Shown: positions 18,194 to 28,918, numbered from the stretch's first letter. The stretch is 64,000 nt of DNA from Chondrus crispus (GCF_000350225.1 NW_005178758.1:1-64000); one strand, 5' to 3'. Program-made: numbers and translations. Notes: a model not told the origin generated them from the sequence alone.

Positions 18194-20685
18194 TTATTGA
18201 CATTACGAAGAGCATCAACGAGGAGAGGCCTGCAAAGAAAAGGAAAATAACAAGATCAATAGCACAACCGACCTCGTACCCTCCCAGCTTAACCTTGAGC
18301 GCCCTCACTACCGAAAAAGCAGTTAGAATAGGAGCTGCAATTCAGCAAGTGGTCAGAGCGTGGGATACGTATGCTGCCAGCTTCGGTTTTGACGGTGTCG
18401 AAAGCATGTTCCTCCCATATCTTCAGTTGACTTCGGATTTCGTTCAGTTTCGGGTCATTCAGTCACGTACAGAAGGCTTTCTCAGAAGCTCGCAAGCGAA
18501 GCGATTTGAGCCCCATGCTTCTCTGACACATAAGAAAGAAGAAACGTTCGCACACGTCTGTGATAGAACCAACAGCCTGGATGAGTGCCTACGCACTCTT
18601 GCCACAGAGTTCTTCCAAGACATTCATTCAATGACGCATGCGCACGAGCTCTACGCACTGCCATCTCACATCAAATGGCCCGGTTTCGTAAGGTTCAAAG
18701 TGCACAACGAAGGAGTTCCTCAACGCTTTTCTAAAATACCGCTTCGCCTTACCAACACAGTTCGAAAGGAGTTAGAGACGGAGATGAGATTGCGGTCAGC
18801 TGTACAAAACTACGTACGTACAGCCCCTCGAGTCAAGGAAATTGTTGGCAACATTATTCCAGTAAGACCTGAGCGGTCGGCTGCTGAGACTCCACTCGAA
18901 CCATTCTCTACCAAGATCCCAGCCAATAGAACTCGCGCGATTTCAAACCAAGCGATAAAGAAAAAGATGGAAGAGTTGGAAGATGCACTGAAACCATATC
19001 TGAGGCTGTACCGGTCAAGCTTCGAGGAAATCATCGAGCTGGAAGATTTAATCGCACCTACGGACCCTTTAAGTTCTTCAGGAGCTCAATTGCTTCTATG
19101 TGACCCTCCCTATAACACGAGAAGACAGTCGGACAAGAAAAACTCGGCCCATGATTGCCTCACAAATGAAGACATGGACGAGGTCGTGAAAACTGCAGCT
19201 ATGGTCCTTAGAAAAGGTGGACACGGCATCATTTTCTGCTCGATACAGCAATTCATGACATGGCGTAGAAAGTTCAAAGCCTCGACTACAGACCTCGGCA
19301 GGGGCCAAAAGAGGCCCACATTTACTGTGGATTCGATGCCCTTGATAGTCGAGAGACATCCCTCAGTCATCACAGTACCCCCGGGAAAGAAGTGTTCACT
19401 CGTAAATGGGGCCGAATTGGCAGTCCATATCAAGAAAAACGGTCTTACATACAAAGAGGAAGAAGCGATGGTTAACTACAAGAACTTTAACTACGTCCCT
19501 TCAACATTTCCGGCCTTCAAGAACATCATTAACAATGTCATGTGGCTTCTTCCCGGTGAACAGCTCCGAGGATGCAACAGCAACGACCCATCAAAAACCT
19601 TTGCTCTCCGCGCAGAGCAGAAACCAGTTGCCCTCCTCAAGGAACTCATCTGCAGGTTCTCTCAGCCAGGTGATATCGTGGTGGATTTATTCGCCGGTAC
19701 CTTCTCAACTGCCCATGCTTGCATGACTCTCCCCAATCATCGCAGATTTGTCGGGTGCGAAGTAGATGAGGCATGCTTTGCTGTGGCTTCCAACCATGTC
19801 TTACGAAGAACAGCATCAGCCATTGCTACCAAGGCCACAGATATCAAACTATTGTCGAAGTTCCTTCCTTTAGTTTGTTCTGTGCATGAACAGTACGCCC
19901 CTCCAGAGATGCTTGATCCCAGGTGGAACGCTCCAAAAGGAATGCCACCATACCAATGCTTCCCCGACCATATTCTGTCTCATCTACCATCCACTTGGGA
20001 TAATCGAGGATTCCTGATTGACTGCATGAACAAGCCATTCCATGAATGGCCCCGTCAATACCAAGGCCTGCTTGAACAATCAGACACGAAACAACTTTTG
20101 CAGATTGATGCAACTGCCAACGGTTTGTTCGTCGCAACCTCAACCATCAAGCACCAAATGGCTGGTCAGGGTGTATTTGCGGCAAAGACTTTTCAGAAGG
20201 GGGACCTAATCTGTTCGTACTTTGGTACGTTGGTATACCACGATCTCGGAAAGCGCAGGCAGATGGCAAAGAACTATGGCGGCGGTGTACTCGGGGTAGA
20301 CATACATCGCTACAACAAATATGCGCTGCAAGTGAACATACGCGGACACGGATTCAACGCCGTCAAGGACCTGCTGAACGGTCGAAAGGCAATATGCGTT
20401 GTCCCTACACCATTCACAATGGGTGGTTACATCAACGACGCGCGCTATCACCACGACGACGAAGAATTCGAAGCACACAGACAGGGGCAGCTGCTGTTTC
20501 CCCGCCCACAAAACGCAAGGTTAATGGCACCGCAAGCTCCCACTCATCCGTCCCAATTAGTCCAGCCGACTATTTTGGTCGTGGAAGCACAGACCCTAAT
20601 CAGTCCAGGATCTGAAATTTTCGTAGACTACGGTATAGAGGGCTTCGTCTACCACAGCAACGGTAACGGTGGGGATTCCATGTAA
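18190..20685 (+). CDS. Beta-class DNA amino-methyltransferase fused to a SET domain
   Basis: About 831 residues open from the GTG at 18190. An NLS-like RPAKKRKITR opens the frame. The catalytic DPPYNTRR motif (IV) is near residue 305 and the SAM-binding VDLFAGTFSTAHA motif (I) near 498; the order IV then I is that of beta-class N6-adenine/N4-cytosine methyltransferases, common in phages and bacteria. Residues ~655-817 form a SET domain: GQGVFAAKTFQKGDLICSYF, GGYINDARYHH, QNARLM and SPGSEIFVDYGIEGF; SET proteins methylate lysines of histones or other proteins. The two activities in one chain would mark DNA and chromatin together. Divergent to the ParB-like gene. The missing ATG links it to the 17701 frame. 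Confidence 0.75.
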   Translation: MIIDITKSINEERPAKKRKITRSIAQPTSYPPSLTLSALTTEKAVRIGAAIQQVVRAWDTYAASFGFDGVESMFLPYLQLTSDFVQFRVIQSRTEGFLRSSQAKRFEPHASLTHKKEETFAHVCDRTNSLDECLRTLATEFFQDIHSMTHAHELYALPSHIKWPGFVRFKVHNEGVPQRFSKIPLRLTNTVRKELETEMRLRSAVQNYVRTAPRVKEIVGNIIPVRPERSAAETPLEPFSTKIPANRTRAISNQAIKKKMEELEDALKPYLRLYRSSFEEIIELEDLIAPTDPLSSSGAQLLLCDPPYNTRRQSDKKNSAHDCLTNEDMDEVVKTAAMVLRKGGHGIIFCSIQQFMTWRRKFKASTTDLGRGQKRPTFTVDSMPLIVERHPSVITVPPGKKCSLVNGAELAVHIKKNGLTYKEEEAMVNYKNFNYVPSTFPAFKNIINNVMWLLPGEQLRGCNSNDPSKTFALRAEQKPVALLKELICRFSQPGDIVVDLFAGTFSTAHACMTLPNHRRFVGCEVDEACFAVASNHVLRRTASAIATKATDIKLLSKFLPLVCSVHEQYAPPEMLDPRWNAPKGMPPYQCFPDHILSHLPSTWDNRGFLIDCMNKPFHEWPRQYQGLLEQSDTKQLLQIDATANGLFVATSTIKHQMAGQGVFAAKTFQKGDLICSYFGTLVYHDLGKRRQMAKNYGGGVLGVDIHRYNKYALQVNIRGHGFNAVKDLLNGRKAICVVPTPFTMGGYINDARYHHDDEEFEAHRQGQLLFPRPQNARLMAPQAPTHPSQLVQPTILVVEAQTLISPGSEIFVDYGIEGFVYHSNGNGGDSM

Positions 20686-21154
20686 AGTTCCAATACTGAC
20701 AGGGTCCTAACAATAAAAAAGCAATTTCCTGCACTTCCAGACCAGGTTTGAGATTATGTGATTACGGTGGACATGAAGATGATTCGCTACGCTATGGCGG
20801 GTGCGTCCATGTAAGACGGGTAAGTCCCTGGCGCGCTCTTGTGGCAGTACATAACCGCAGCAAAAGAGTAGCCCGACCAACATAATAGCCACTACAGTAG
20901 TCCCTCGCTATCAAAACTACAGAGTAAAGTCTCGATAAGCTGCGTACCTGATATGATGAACTGTCTCGGTACACTGAACCGGAGGACTATGAGGGAGGCG
21001 CCACCTCGCTTTTTTGGCCCAGAATCAACGTTTTCGTATTTCTAACGTGAACTAGACTCTATAGAATGAACTACGCGATACCATGAACATACAAAAACAT
21101 GAAAACCCCAGAGTTCACTTTATCGAGGCCGAAATGCGCACTAGAAACGAACCA
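20686..21154. other. Spacer after the methyltransferase-SET gene
   Basis: No gene seen. A segment near 20957-21000 (GAACTGTCTCGGTACACTGA, then GAGGCGCCACCTCG) resembles 21766-21815, so this is repeat-derived DNA. Confidence 0.4.
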
Positions 21155-21155
21155 T

Positions 21156-21511
21156 CAAAGACTACAGAAGCCATCCATACGATTTTGCCTCAGATTCGAA
21201 CGCTGAAGCCTCCTTACGCGGCTTTGTTCCTCATACAGAAGTGACTTGATGCTCGAAGGCAGCCCCGATTGAACTAGATTCGCGTCCGTCATAATACAAC
21301 TGAGTTCGTTAGATAGAGCTTCTAATGTTCCGCGATACCGAGCAAGCGACGGTTTGCGTCCTGTCCGGTCTTTCGCTGGCACAGTAGAGCGATCGTCCTC
21401 ACTATCTGAATCACCGTTAAATTGATCTTGCTCAATGCCAGTAAATGCCGCAAAATCCCCTAATCCAAGATCAATGGCTTGACCGAGAGCTGACTCTTCT
21501 GATATAGACTC
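21156..21511 (-). CDS. Possible exon of unknown gene
   Basis: The minus-strand frame is open from about 21511 (ESISEESALGQAIDLGLGDF) to a stop after RQNRMDGFCSL, with an acidic GDSDSEDD patch and a basic ARYRGTLEALSNEL helix. Just upstream is a pyrimidine tract ending in CCAG (CTTCCTTTTCTTTTAATTCT), fitting a 3' splice site near 21513. No family is recognised; it could be a transposase remnant. Confidence 0.3.
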
Positions 21512-21582
21512 TGGATGTGGCAGAATTAAAAGAAAAGGAAGGCTGGATCACAATGTGAAGTGGTCCAGATATGGAATTGCGC

Positions 21583-21850
21583 CCGTCGACGTTGCCCGTC
21601 GACGTTGCCCGTCGATGGACAGAGTCAAGAAAAGTGAGTTTGTGTTCCTGTGACCGTATCATCGGCATTGGTGGAGACGCTCTAAGAGCGTCTCCACCGG
21701 TGTGGTCCAAATCATACTGTACCCGTAAAACGGGTACACGTGTACACAAGCAGTTCCGCCGCCGTGAACTGCCTCGGTAAGGCGAACTCAATGGGCTGCT
21801 CGGAAGCGCCACATTTGGGTTTACTCTGTACCCCGTGTTTCTTACCGAGG
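21583..21850. repeat. Hairpin-rich block
   Basis: Contains CCCGTCGACGTTG in tandem (21583-21616), a nearly perfect 29-bp hairpin at 21669-21697 (arms GGTGGAGACGCTCT and AGAGCGTCTCCACC around one A), GTACCCG-TAAAA-CGGGTAC, GTACACGTGTAC, and facing CCTCGGTAAG / CTTACCGAGG near 21770 and 21841. It looks like a MITE or folded terminator; no gene inside. Confidence 0.6.
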
Positions 21851-22617
21851 TGAGTTTCTCAGAATATTGGGATTTTGAATACATTTACGCAAGTCCGGCC
21901 TGCATGTCCGGCCTGGTGGTTGAATAGTAACCAGTGTCTTCCTTTCGTTACTAATTAGCGCATGTTGTAATCATTATATATTTAATGTTAATATTGAGTT
22001 TTCAATTAGTTATAATTTCCTGGACTTGGGAAGCCGTCAGCGTAGGAAAGTCGGTCGAAGAATTTTTTGGAAGTATACAGCCACCGGCCCCCACTGTTAG
22101 GAATGTACACGGACAACTGTGTTCCCGTAATCCCCCTCCTCCCCCTAATCTCAAATTCGAGATGCACACTCATAACTTCAACCAAAATCAAAATTGCTCA
22201 ACCTGCACCTCATTCAGACTCTGGCAAATCACAGATCAAATTCACATCCCCATTCCCTTCTGACGCCATACAACGACGTGTTTCCCTAACTCACGTAATC
22301 ACCCTTAATTGCATGCCCTACTTCCTTGACACCCACTACTACTGTAACTATGCCAAATTCTCCACATCATCGTAGAACTTCACCACGTATCGGAACGTCA
22401 ACCCTTCCTTTCTGTGCTACCCAGGCTCCCCGTTCTCCTACTCAGTATGAGCCCCTCGCAGGTCTTATTTCGACGCAATGTTCACATATACAGGGTTCTC
22501 GTACTCACTGACCCCCCGCTCTCTCTCTTTCCCTCTTCTCTTCTTCCCCAGCGTTTCGCATCCCCGAAACCCCTCACCTCTCGCCTCCTTTCCCGCTCTC
22601 TCCCGACTTCACGCGCA

Positions 22618-24594
22618 ATGACTACGCCATCGCATGCCGCCGCTTTCGTCCGCAACGATCCTCGGGTGCCACTGCATCTCGCACCTACGTCCTTGTCTGT
22701 TGGCTTCCATTCCATCCCCCTCATCCTTGTCTGCGTCGATTGCAAGAGCGGGTCCCCCAGCGCAAGGGCCTTCAGCGACCACTTGCGCCACGTTCACAAC
22801 ATCCCTACTCCCCAGGCCGCACAGCGCTCTAGACTCGCAGAAGAAGCCCTCTCCTTCCACCGTACCTCTGTTTCCGATTCTCCGCTCCTTTCCGACTACC
22901 TGCAGGCTCCCCAATTCCTCCCCGATCCGGCAATCACTCTTCCGATCAAGAGCCTCCCCCCGCTTCAAGGATTCACTTGCAAATTAGTCTACTTCTGTCC
23001 TCTTTGCAAGCTCTCCAAGGGCACCCCGAAACGGCTTCGACAACATATGAACTCCGTCCACCCGCCTGATGCACCCGGAAACCCCTCGCCGACCGAGGTT
23101 GATCAAATCATTGGCCGCGGTGCTGTTCGCGCCCAGTCTCTGTTTAGTGGTGCCAAGACCAAATACTTTCCCGTTACGGCCGAAGAGCCAATCGGGGAAA
23201 TGGTCACCGTCTCCCAAGTCCCAGTCGGCATTCCTGACTCAGAAGAAGAAGATCCCATCCAATCCGCCCCGGTGTCGTCACCCCTCCCCATGGACACAAC
23301 AACCGACTCAACTCTAGACCTCATCACTTCAGACCCCAACTCCCCGTCTTATGAGCTCCACAAATGTGCCGCCGACGTACTGGCCCGTCTAACGTGTTCC
23401 AGTTCGGACCTGGCCCCGGGTCGACGATCTCATACCGAATTGGAGGAAAATGACGCAGACTCCGGCATCGCCCTCCGCAACACATTCCTGTCGATCACCG
23501 ACTTTGATGAAGCCCTCGACGCTCTGCCTTTACGCAGTGAGAAGGCAGCTCAACTCACGGGTGCCGTCACGACGGAGGACGTTCAAGCAACTTTATCCAC
23601 GGTTGCAACCTGCGTCCATCTATACTTTCAAAGTATCGCCAAGGTCGTCAGGGACGTCACGCATGGATTTCGTCAAGCGATAAACCTCCACGGCACTACG
23701 CCCTTCCGACGGGTTCAATCCGTGGCAGAACGAAGATATGCTAGTCATGTTGCCCGCCTCCTCTTCTTCACTCATCAGACACGGGACGCCGACTTTTCCC
23801 GTAATGAACAGACTTCCGTCGTGATCGACGCCTTCTTTCATGAGCTCAATCGCACATCTCTCCACGAGACCCCAGGTGAAACTCTCTCCCACGCCTTACA
23901 CAGTTGCCTTCACGATGCCATGAAAAGCTTGCTCCTCGTCCGGCTCAGGCATGTCAACCTCCTCACCAACTTGGCCGTTCGTAATTTTGTTGTCGCCGCT
24001 ACCGTCGTTGCAAGTTCCGCCCCACTCTTCGCCGAGACTTCCCCGACCCTCAGACTCGCCGAAGCCGGTGACATGAGTCACATTCTTGCCGCCCTCCAAT
24101 ACGCTGTTTCCGTGACAGCGATTCAAGAACTACGCCGAGTAGCAGAAACGCCCCTTCCGGCCGCCCATCTCAACGAGAACCACCAAGATCCAGCTGCTGC
24201 CATCATCGCAACCGTCGATCAAGATGCCAACACTGCCGCTACATTCATACGAAAAACTTTGGATGTCATCATGCGAATCATAAAACATGAGGAAGGTCCA
24301 ATCTCTTTCGCCGTCTGTGCCATTCACAAGCAACACCCTTGTGGAATCATCAAATCTCACCACCTCTCCATGCCTCTTTTGGGGACGATCATCACAAACC
24401 AACACAAGACTTTCGACAAGTTCTTCTACGAACACTGTCTTCTGGGGGCCGAGCTTCCTCCTGATTTCCAACGACTCGTTTTATCTCTGCGTGACGACCC
24501 CACGAACCGCGCTCCTGGCTTTTCCTTTCTCTCCTCCCTCACTCACCACGCTTCCTGGGTGCAGGCCAACGTTGCCCATCTCCTACATGCTCTA
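22618..24594 (+). CDS. N-terminal zinc-finger half of a telomere-linked-helicase-like protein
   Basis: The start MTTPSHAAAFVRNDPRV at 22618 is preferred over 22414 because the extra residues are low complexity. Two C2H2-like sites are seen: CVDCKSG...HLRHVH near 37-60 and CPLCKLSKGTPKRLRQHMNS then VH near 126-147, separated by LPIKSLPPLQGFTC. This order, finger-LPxPixxlPxLxGxxC-finger, is that of the N-terminus of fungal telomere-linked RecQ-type helicases. A long helical region follows, and similarity ends near NPSPDYLHRT at 24594, after which the frame runs into repeat DNA (stop at 24678). The helicase copies at 126 and 36288 begin about where this one stops, so this is probably the 5' half of the same gene family, cut at its 3' end. 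Confidence 0.5.
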
Positions 24595-24639
24595 ATGAAT
24601 CCATCGCCCGATTACCTCCATCGCACACCCTATAAGAAA

Positions 24640-24910
24640 AAATTTAGATTTTTTGAGTGCACCTACAGTGCAATTTGAGATTTTTAGCATATTTGAGTGC
24701 ACTGTGAACGCGAATTGTTGCCGCTGTTGGCCACACAACTTCCTATTGGTGGCACTTGGAGCGCACCGAGAGGGCTGTATGAGTGTATGATAGTTATGCA
24801 CTCATACCGCCCTCCGTAAATTCTATGTAACCTGGAGTGCGAGGTGCGTGCACTGTGCATTGCATGCTGCATCGCATTGCGTAGTGCACTCACTCTGCAC
24901 GCAACTTGCG
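24640..24910. repeat. Repeat with GTGCACT words and a long hairpin
   Basis: The stretch repeats TTTGAGTGCAC and GTGCACT words and has a stem at about 24770-24815 (GAGGGCTGTATGAGTG against CACTCATACCGCCCTC, one mismatch, 13-base loop). It interrupts the end of the zinc-finger protein and is likely a small inserted element. Confidence 0.5.
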
Positions 24911-25260
24911 TCTCATTCCATTGTTTAGATGGAGGTTGGAGGCGAGGGGTGGAATTGGGAGCTCGGCGGTCAACTTGGTATTCGTTGAGACGAGAAGATG
25001 GTGGGCAAGTCACGTGCAGCAAAGCAATACCACTTTGCTGCTTGCGCTTCTTGCGCTGGTTGATGGGCTGCATATAGGGCCAGAGGTCAGAGGAAGCGAT
25101 GCGCTTCAAGTACGTAAACTGACTCGTAAACTGACATTGCCAGGGCCCCTTCCGCAACGGATAATTGACCGGTTTGCGGATTTGGAGACACGTCTGCAAG
25201 CTGTAGCGATTCTGACGAAGCAAGAGCCGCAGCCTGGGATCCTGACGCCGAAGTCGACTG

Positions 25261-25980
25261 GGAGGGCAAGGTGAGACACGGATGGGTGTGGTGTCCGTAC
25301 AGTCTGAGCAGGCCTGACAAAATTCTGCACGTAACCCCAGGGAGTTGGAATGGTCATCCTAACATCAATCGCGGCGGTGCCGAGTGTGCTTGGATAGACC
25401 CGTTCGATGACCTTACAGCCGACAACAAACCCGCCCCATCGAAGTACAAGAAAGCTATGACAACATTGCAGAACTCTCTGACTGGAATCGGAGAGTACAG
25501 AGCGAATCACTTCTGCGGCAAGCTGCGCGGGGAGCTAATCATGTCAACGTACAAGAGCGGAAAGACGTGGAGGATGGGGGTCAACGGCGGGGCGGTGACG
25601 AGCGGTCCGGACCAGCTTTCGTCGGTGGTGGAATTAGTTTCGTGGAAAATGCGCACGGAGATCTGATCTTCCCAAGGCTTAACGAAAAGGACGTGTTTGT
25701 GCTTCAACTGGATGTGAGGGCCTCTGCAGGATTGTACGTGGTGGGGGCTGTGCTGTTCAGGCATGGAAAGGGGAGAGGCACAGAAACCATTGTTGGCGGG
25801 AGTGGGCTCGGAGCTTTGACGACTGTAACTATCGGTAGCAAAGCGTGCGTGGTGACCAAGAGGTCAGCGATGGAGATGACATGCACGGTGCCGGCGCACA
25901 ACAGCGGTTTAAAGTCGTTGACGATTGTGTCGTCAGGGGTCAGTGCAGAGCTGCCCGGCGCAGTGTTGTACATGAACTAG
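25261..25980 (+). pseudogene. Glucose/sorbosone dehydrogenase-like propeller protein with IPT/TIG tail, fragment
   Basis: Two frames give one protein-like series. The first has PDKILHVTPGSWNGHPNINR, WIDPFDDLTADNKPAPSKY and GIGEYRANHFCGKLRGELIM, typical of the beta-propeller of GSDH/hedgehog-interacting-like proteins. The second (from about 25570) has GGISFVENAHGDLIFPRLN, FRHGKGRGTETIVGGSGLGA, TTVTIGSKACVV and ends in PGAVLYMN, which looks like an IPT/TIG immunoglobulin-like fold. The 5' end is missing and the frame changes once near 25570-25640. Family naming is moderate; the fragment status is clear. Confidence 0.45.
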
Positions 25981-26794
25981 AGGGCTTGCGGGGGAAGGAA
26001 GGGTGAACGGCATTCGTCGATGGATGTACAGGTACAGTAGATATGTGCACTCGCAATGGTAGTCTGTTAATTGTCGCCGGGGATAGTTCGGCTCTGTGTC
26101 GTGCAGTATTATTACATTGGATGCGGATGCTTGTGCGCCGAGCAACCGTCGTTGACGCCCACAATGAAAACACACTTTTAGCGCAGTCTAGAATTCCGGT
26201 GACTTGAAAACTAAGCGAGGGCCGCTCTGAGACTGTGTCTATGTCTGCCATGCTCCGCGTGAGAGTGCTCTGGGCAAATTTGATCCTCACAGGTGTTCAG
26301 GTCCAAAGCATTCTTCCAAATATGCAACGTGTCACATTAACATTATAAATTGAAATTATTTCTGCCTGGGCGATATCGGCCGCGGATCAACATCCAGCAC
26401 GTACAAGGCGAAGAGCCACCCGCGCTCACTCGACCAAAAATCTCTTTTTGTCCCTCCCTCTTCTTCCAAGTTCCACCCACCTCCCCCTCTCAACCCCCAC
26501 GGCCGCCAACACATCCCCCTCTCTCCCATCTCCTTTGTATGGCCTTCACTGTCACATCTACCCCTCCGATATTGCATTGGGCTAGGGGCCGATCCTTCTT
26601 GCCCCTTCACGACCATGCAACCTCGCCACCTGCTTCACCCCAACTTCGCCGCCGCGGCTACCGTCGAGCAAGCTATCGCTGTTCTCCATCTGGGTGACGC
26701 CCGTCTTGTCGAAGCTGACCGCCACCTCGCGGGTTCCGCGCCTCCTTAGCGGCATGTCCGGTTTGCTGCGCCATCTTACGCAACGCAGCACTCA

Positions 26795-27293
26795 AGGAAC
26801 AGGCCGTCTGCACTAGTGTGCTGCACAAACGTTGCCAGTAAGTATCCTTTTATTGAGTTTGAATCCATGATTGTGGACAACACGTGCATGCAGATGGCTT
26901 CGAACCCGCAGCAATTTGATGTCATGATTTTGCCAAATCTGTACGGCAACATTGTCACAAACATCGCCACTGGTCTCGTCGGTGGACCGGGGGCTCTTCC
27001 CAGGCGCCAACATAGGCATTAGCGGAGCCATATTTGAGCAGGGAACTAGACATTCGGCTCGCTCCCTTCCTGGCCGACAAATCGCGAATCCCACGGCCAC
27101 CATCATGGGTGGAGTGCTGATGCTCAGGTATCTCAAGTTAGAGGAGCGCGCGGAAGCGATTGAGAAGGCCGTCATGAGCGTGTTCGCAGAAACAGATATT
27201 CTAACTCGCGACGTGGCCGCGGAAGGAGCTGCAGCTGCGTCAACATCCGAGTTTACTGATGCCGTTGTTGCTGCTCTCAAGAGGTCTTCGTAG
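26795..27293 (+). pseudogene. C-terminal fragment of NAD-isocitrate dehydrogenase
   Basis: Isocitrate dehydrogenase (NAD) is a TCA-cycle enzyme of mitochondria. The plus strand reads [40 protein letters not shown] and ATGLVGGPG, then in the next frame [36 protein letters not shown] and a C-terminus AVVAALKRSS, the last ~150 residues of the enzyme. The frame changes inside a run of five G near 26988. The preceding residues, which should be ADGLFLECC, are present but on the opposite strand at about 26780-26810, so a small inversion lies at the 5' break. No upstream exons are seen. Confidence 0.8.
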
Positions 27294-27471
27294 AATGCTC
27301 GGTACATGACGACCTTTTTTGGATTCGCAAGTTTTGGAGGCCTTTGCCTCGCATGTCAAGGCGACATCAAGCTCTGTTATTAAGAGGATTTAAGGATTAC
27401 TGTTACACTTTACAACGTTGCGCCCTCGTCTAACATGAATTAAATCAGATACTCTGTACCCTGGAGGAACA

Positions 27472-28482
27472 TCATCCTCCCAGCGAATCTGCAAGACTTG
27501 TCAAGGATTCAGCGAGGTCTGGATCTCCGCATCGGGCAACTACTTGATCGATGACTCCTGGCAACTCTGGTGCGACTCTCAGCAGGCCTTGCTTATCTAT
27601 TTCGACCAGTACTTGCAGTGCTCCAATGCCTGCTTCCATATCAGCGACATCGTCAACATCGAGGGCAGCAATGGACTCTGAAAACGCGGCAATGGCATTC
27701 CGGTCGTCAAGTAGATCTCGCACAAACTCTTCATTTCCCGTCGCCCTCGCATGTTGCATGAAGAACCTGGCTCGTCTCCTTACAAAAATGTTATCATTTG
27801 CGAGAAGACGCCGGAGAGAGATAGTGCCTCCCAGCTCTGCAAAGCGTTCTCGAATCTCCTTTGACGAATTTCTCAACAAGGCCGATGACGCCATGACAGC
27901 CTTCGCCCTCACCTTTGCGTTGAGGTCTACGAGACATTTTGCCAAGACTTCATGTCGATCTCGCTGCATGAAGACATCTTTCACCCCTTTCAAATCCTGC
28001 AGAGCAGAGCCGAGGGCCCAGACAGCGGCAGCGCGAACTTCAGGTTCATCTGCTGCGGCACAATTTAAAATGGGTTGCAAAGCCCCAAGTTTATCGATGT
28101 TGATAGCATAATTCAAGTCCACAAACATCTCTTCCAAGCCCTCTAATGCCTCGACTTTCTCCCCTGCGGTGAGCGGGTTTTTCTCGTCCGTGAGCATGGC
28201 GACGACACGTTTAACATCAGCAAACATATCAGGGAAAGCTGCGTCGAGCCATTAGCGATCGGCGGCAAGTTTCTCTTCGGTTTTCTCAGTCGCTTTGTCG
28301 CCTGATGAAGCCTGCTCCCGTTTCGTAGTGTTCGCTGTACTCCATTGCAGGAATTTGTTGAGCGACGTGATATCGTTGCCGGAAATGACACCCTGCGCTT
28401 CTTTTTCCGTCCGGGCCTTCTGCAAGGCTTCCAATGCTGCTGTGGCAGTTGAATTTGCGGACACGGGCTTACCTTGTTCCAT
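27472..28482 (-). pseudogene. Fes1/HspBP1-like Hsp70 nucleotide exchange factor with in-frame stop
   Basis: Fes1/HspBP1 proteins are armadillo-repeat factors that release ADP from Hsp70. The minus strand from MEQGKPVSANSTATAALEAL carries the N-terminal signature SLNKFLQWSTANT, then a TAA at 28252-28254, then in the same frame WLDAAFPDMFADVKRVVAML, KVEALEGLEEMFVDLNYAIN, IDKLGALQPILNCAAADEPE and AAAVWALGSALQDLKGV and further repeats up to the stop at 27472. Apart from the one stop everything is in frame and well kept. It may be a recent pseudogene, a sequencing error, or translation from the internal ATG at 28227. GGTAAG just after the first ATG could also be a splice donor. Confidence 0.7.
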
Positions 28483-28744
28483 CAAGAGTCTCACGAGATG
28501 GGCGCGAAGCGAAAGCAGAGCAGGATGAACAAGTTCTTTTGTGTTGCTTCGGTTTGTGGGAAATGGGGGTAAACGATAAAATTGCTCGTTTCGTCTGTGC
28601 GAAATTGCAGCGGGTGCAAGAAGTTTCGTGCAATGCCAAGGGCGGCGCGGTACGGAAGCTAAAGTAGTGTGTTGATGCGATGAAGGGACGCTTCGGGAGT
28701 GATCCAGAAACCTCTGCGTTGTGGTTCTTAAACGTGTCAACACG

Positions 28745-28918
28745 TCCCCAAATGTAGTCTGTAAAATCGTAAACTTTCCCTCGACTGATCAACCAAATAT
28801 CTTCAGCAGTGGCGTGCTCTTCAACTTCTTCTTTAGAATACGTTCGTCTCGAGCCCCCTCCGGTAGCTTTCTGGAGCAGGGACGTATTATCCGCACCCTT
28901 GGATTTGACATCTTTCAC
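28745..28918 (-). pseudogene. Cytochrome b5-like heme domain, truncated
   Basis: RRTYSKEEVEEHATAEDIWL then ISRGKVYDFTDYIWG matches the first half of cytochrome b5 domains (YtxeEvxxHnxxxdxWvxixGkVYDvTdy). The heme-binding HPGG segment that should follow is absent: after IWG the sequence turns to unrelated DNA. No clear ATG precedes it in frame. It is a fragment beside the Fes1-like gene. Confidence 0.65.
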
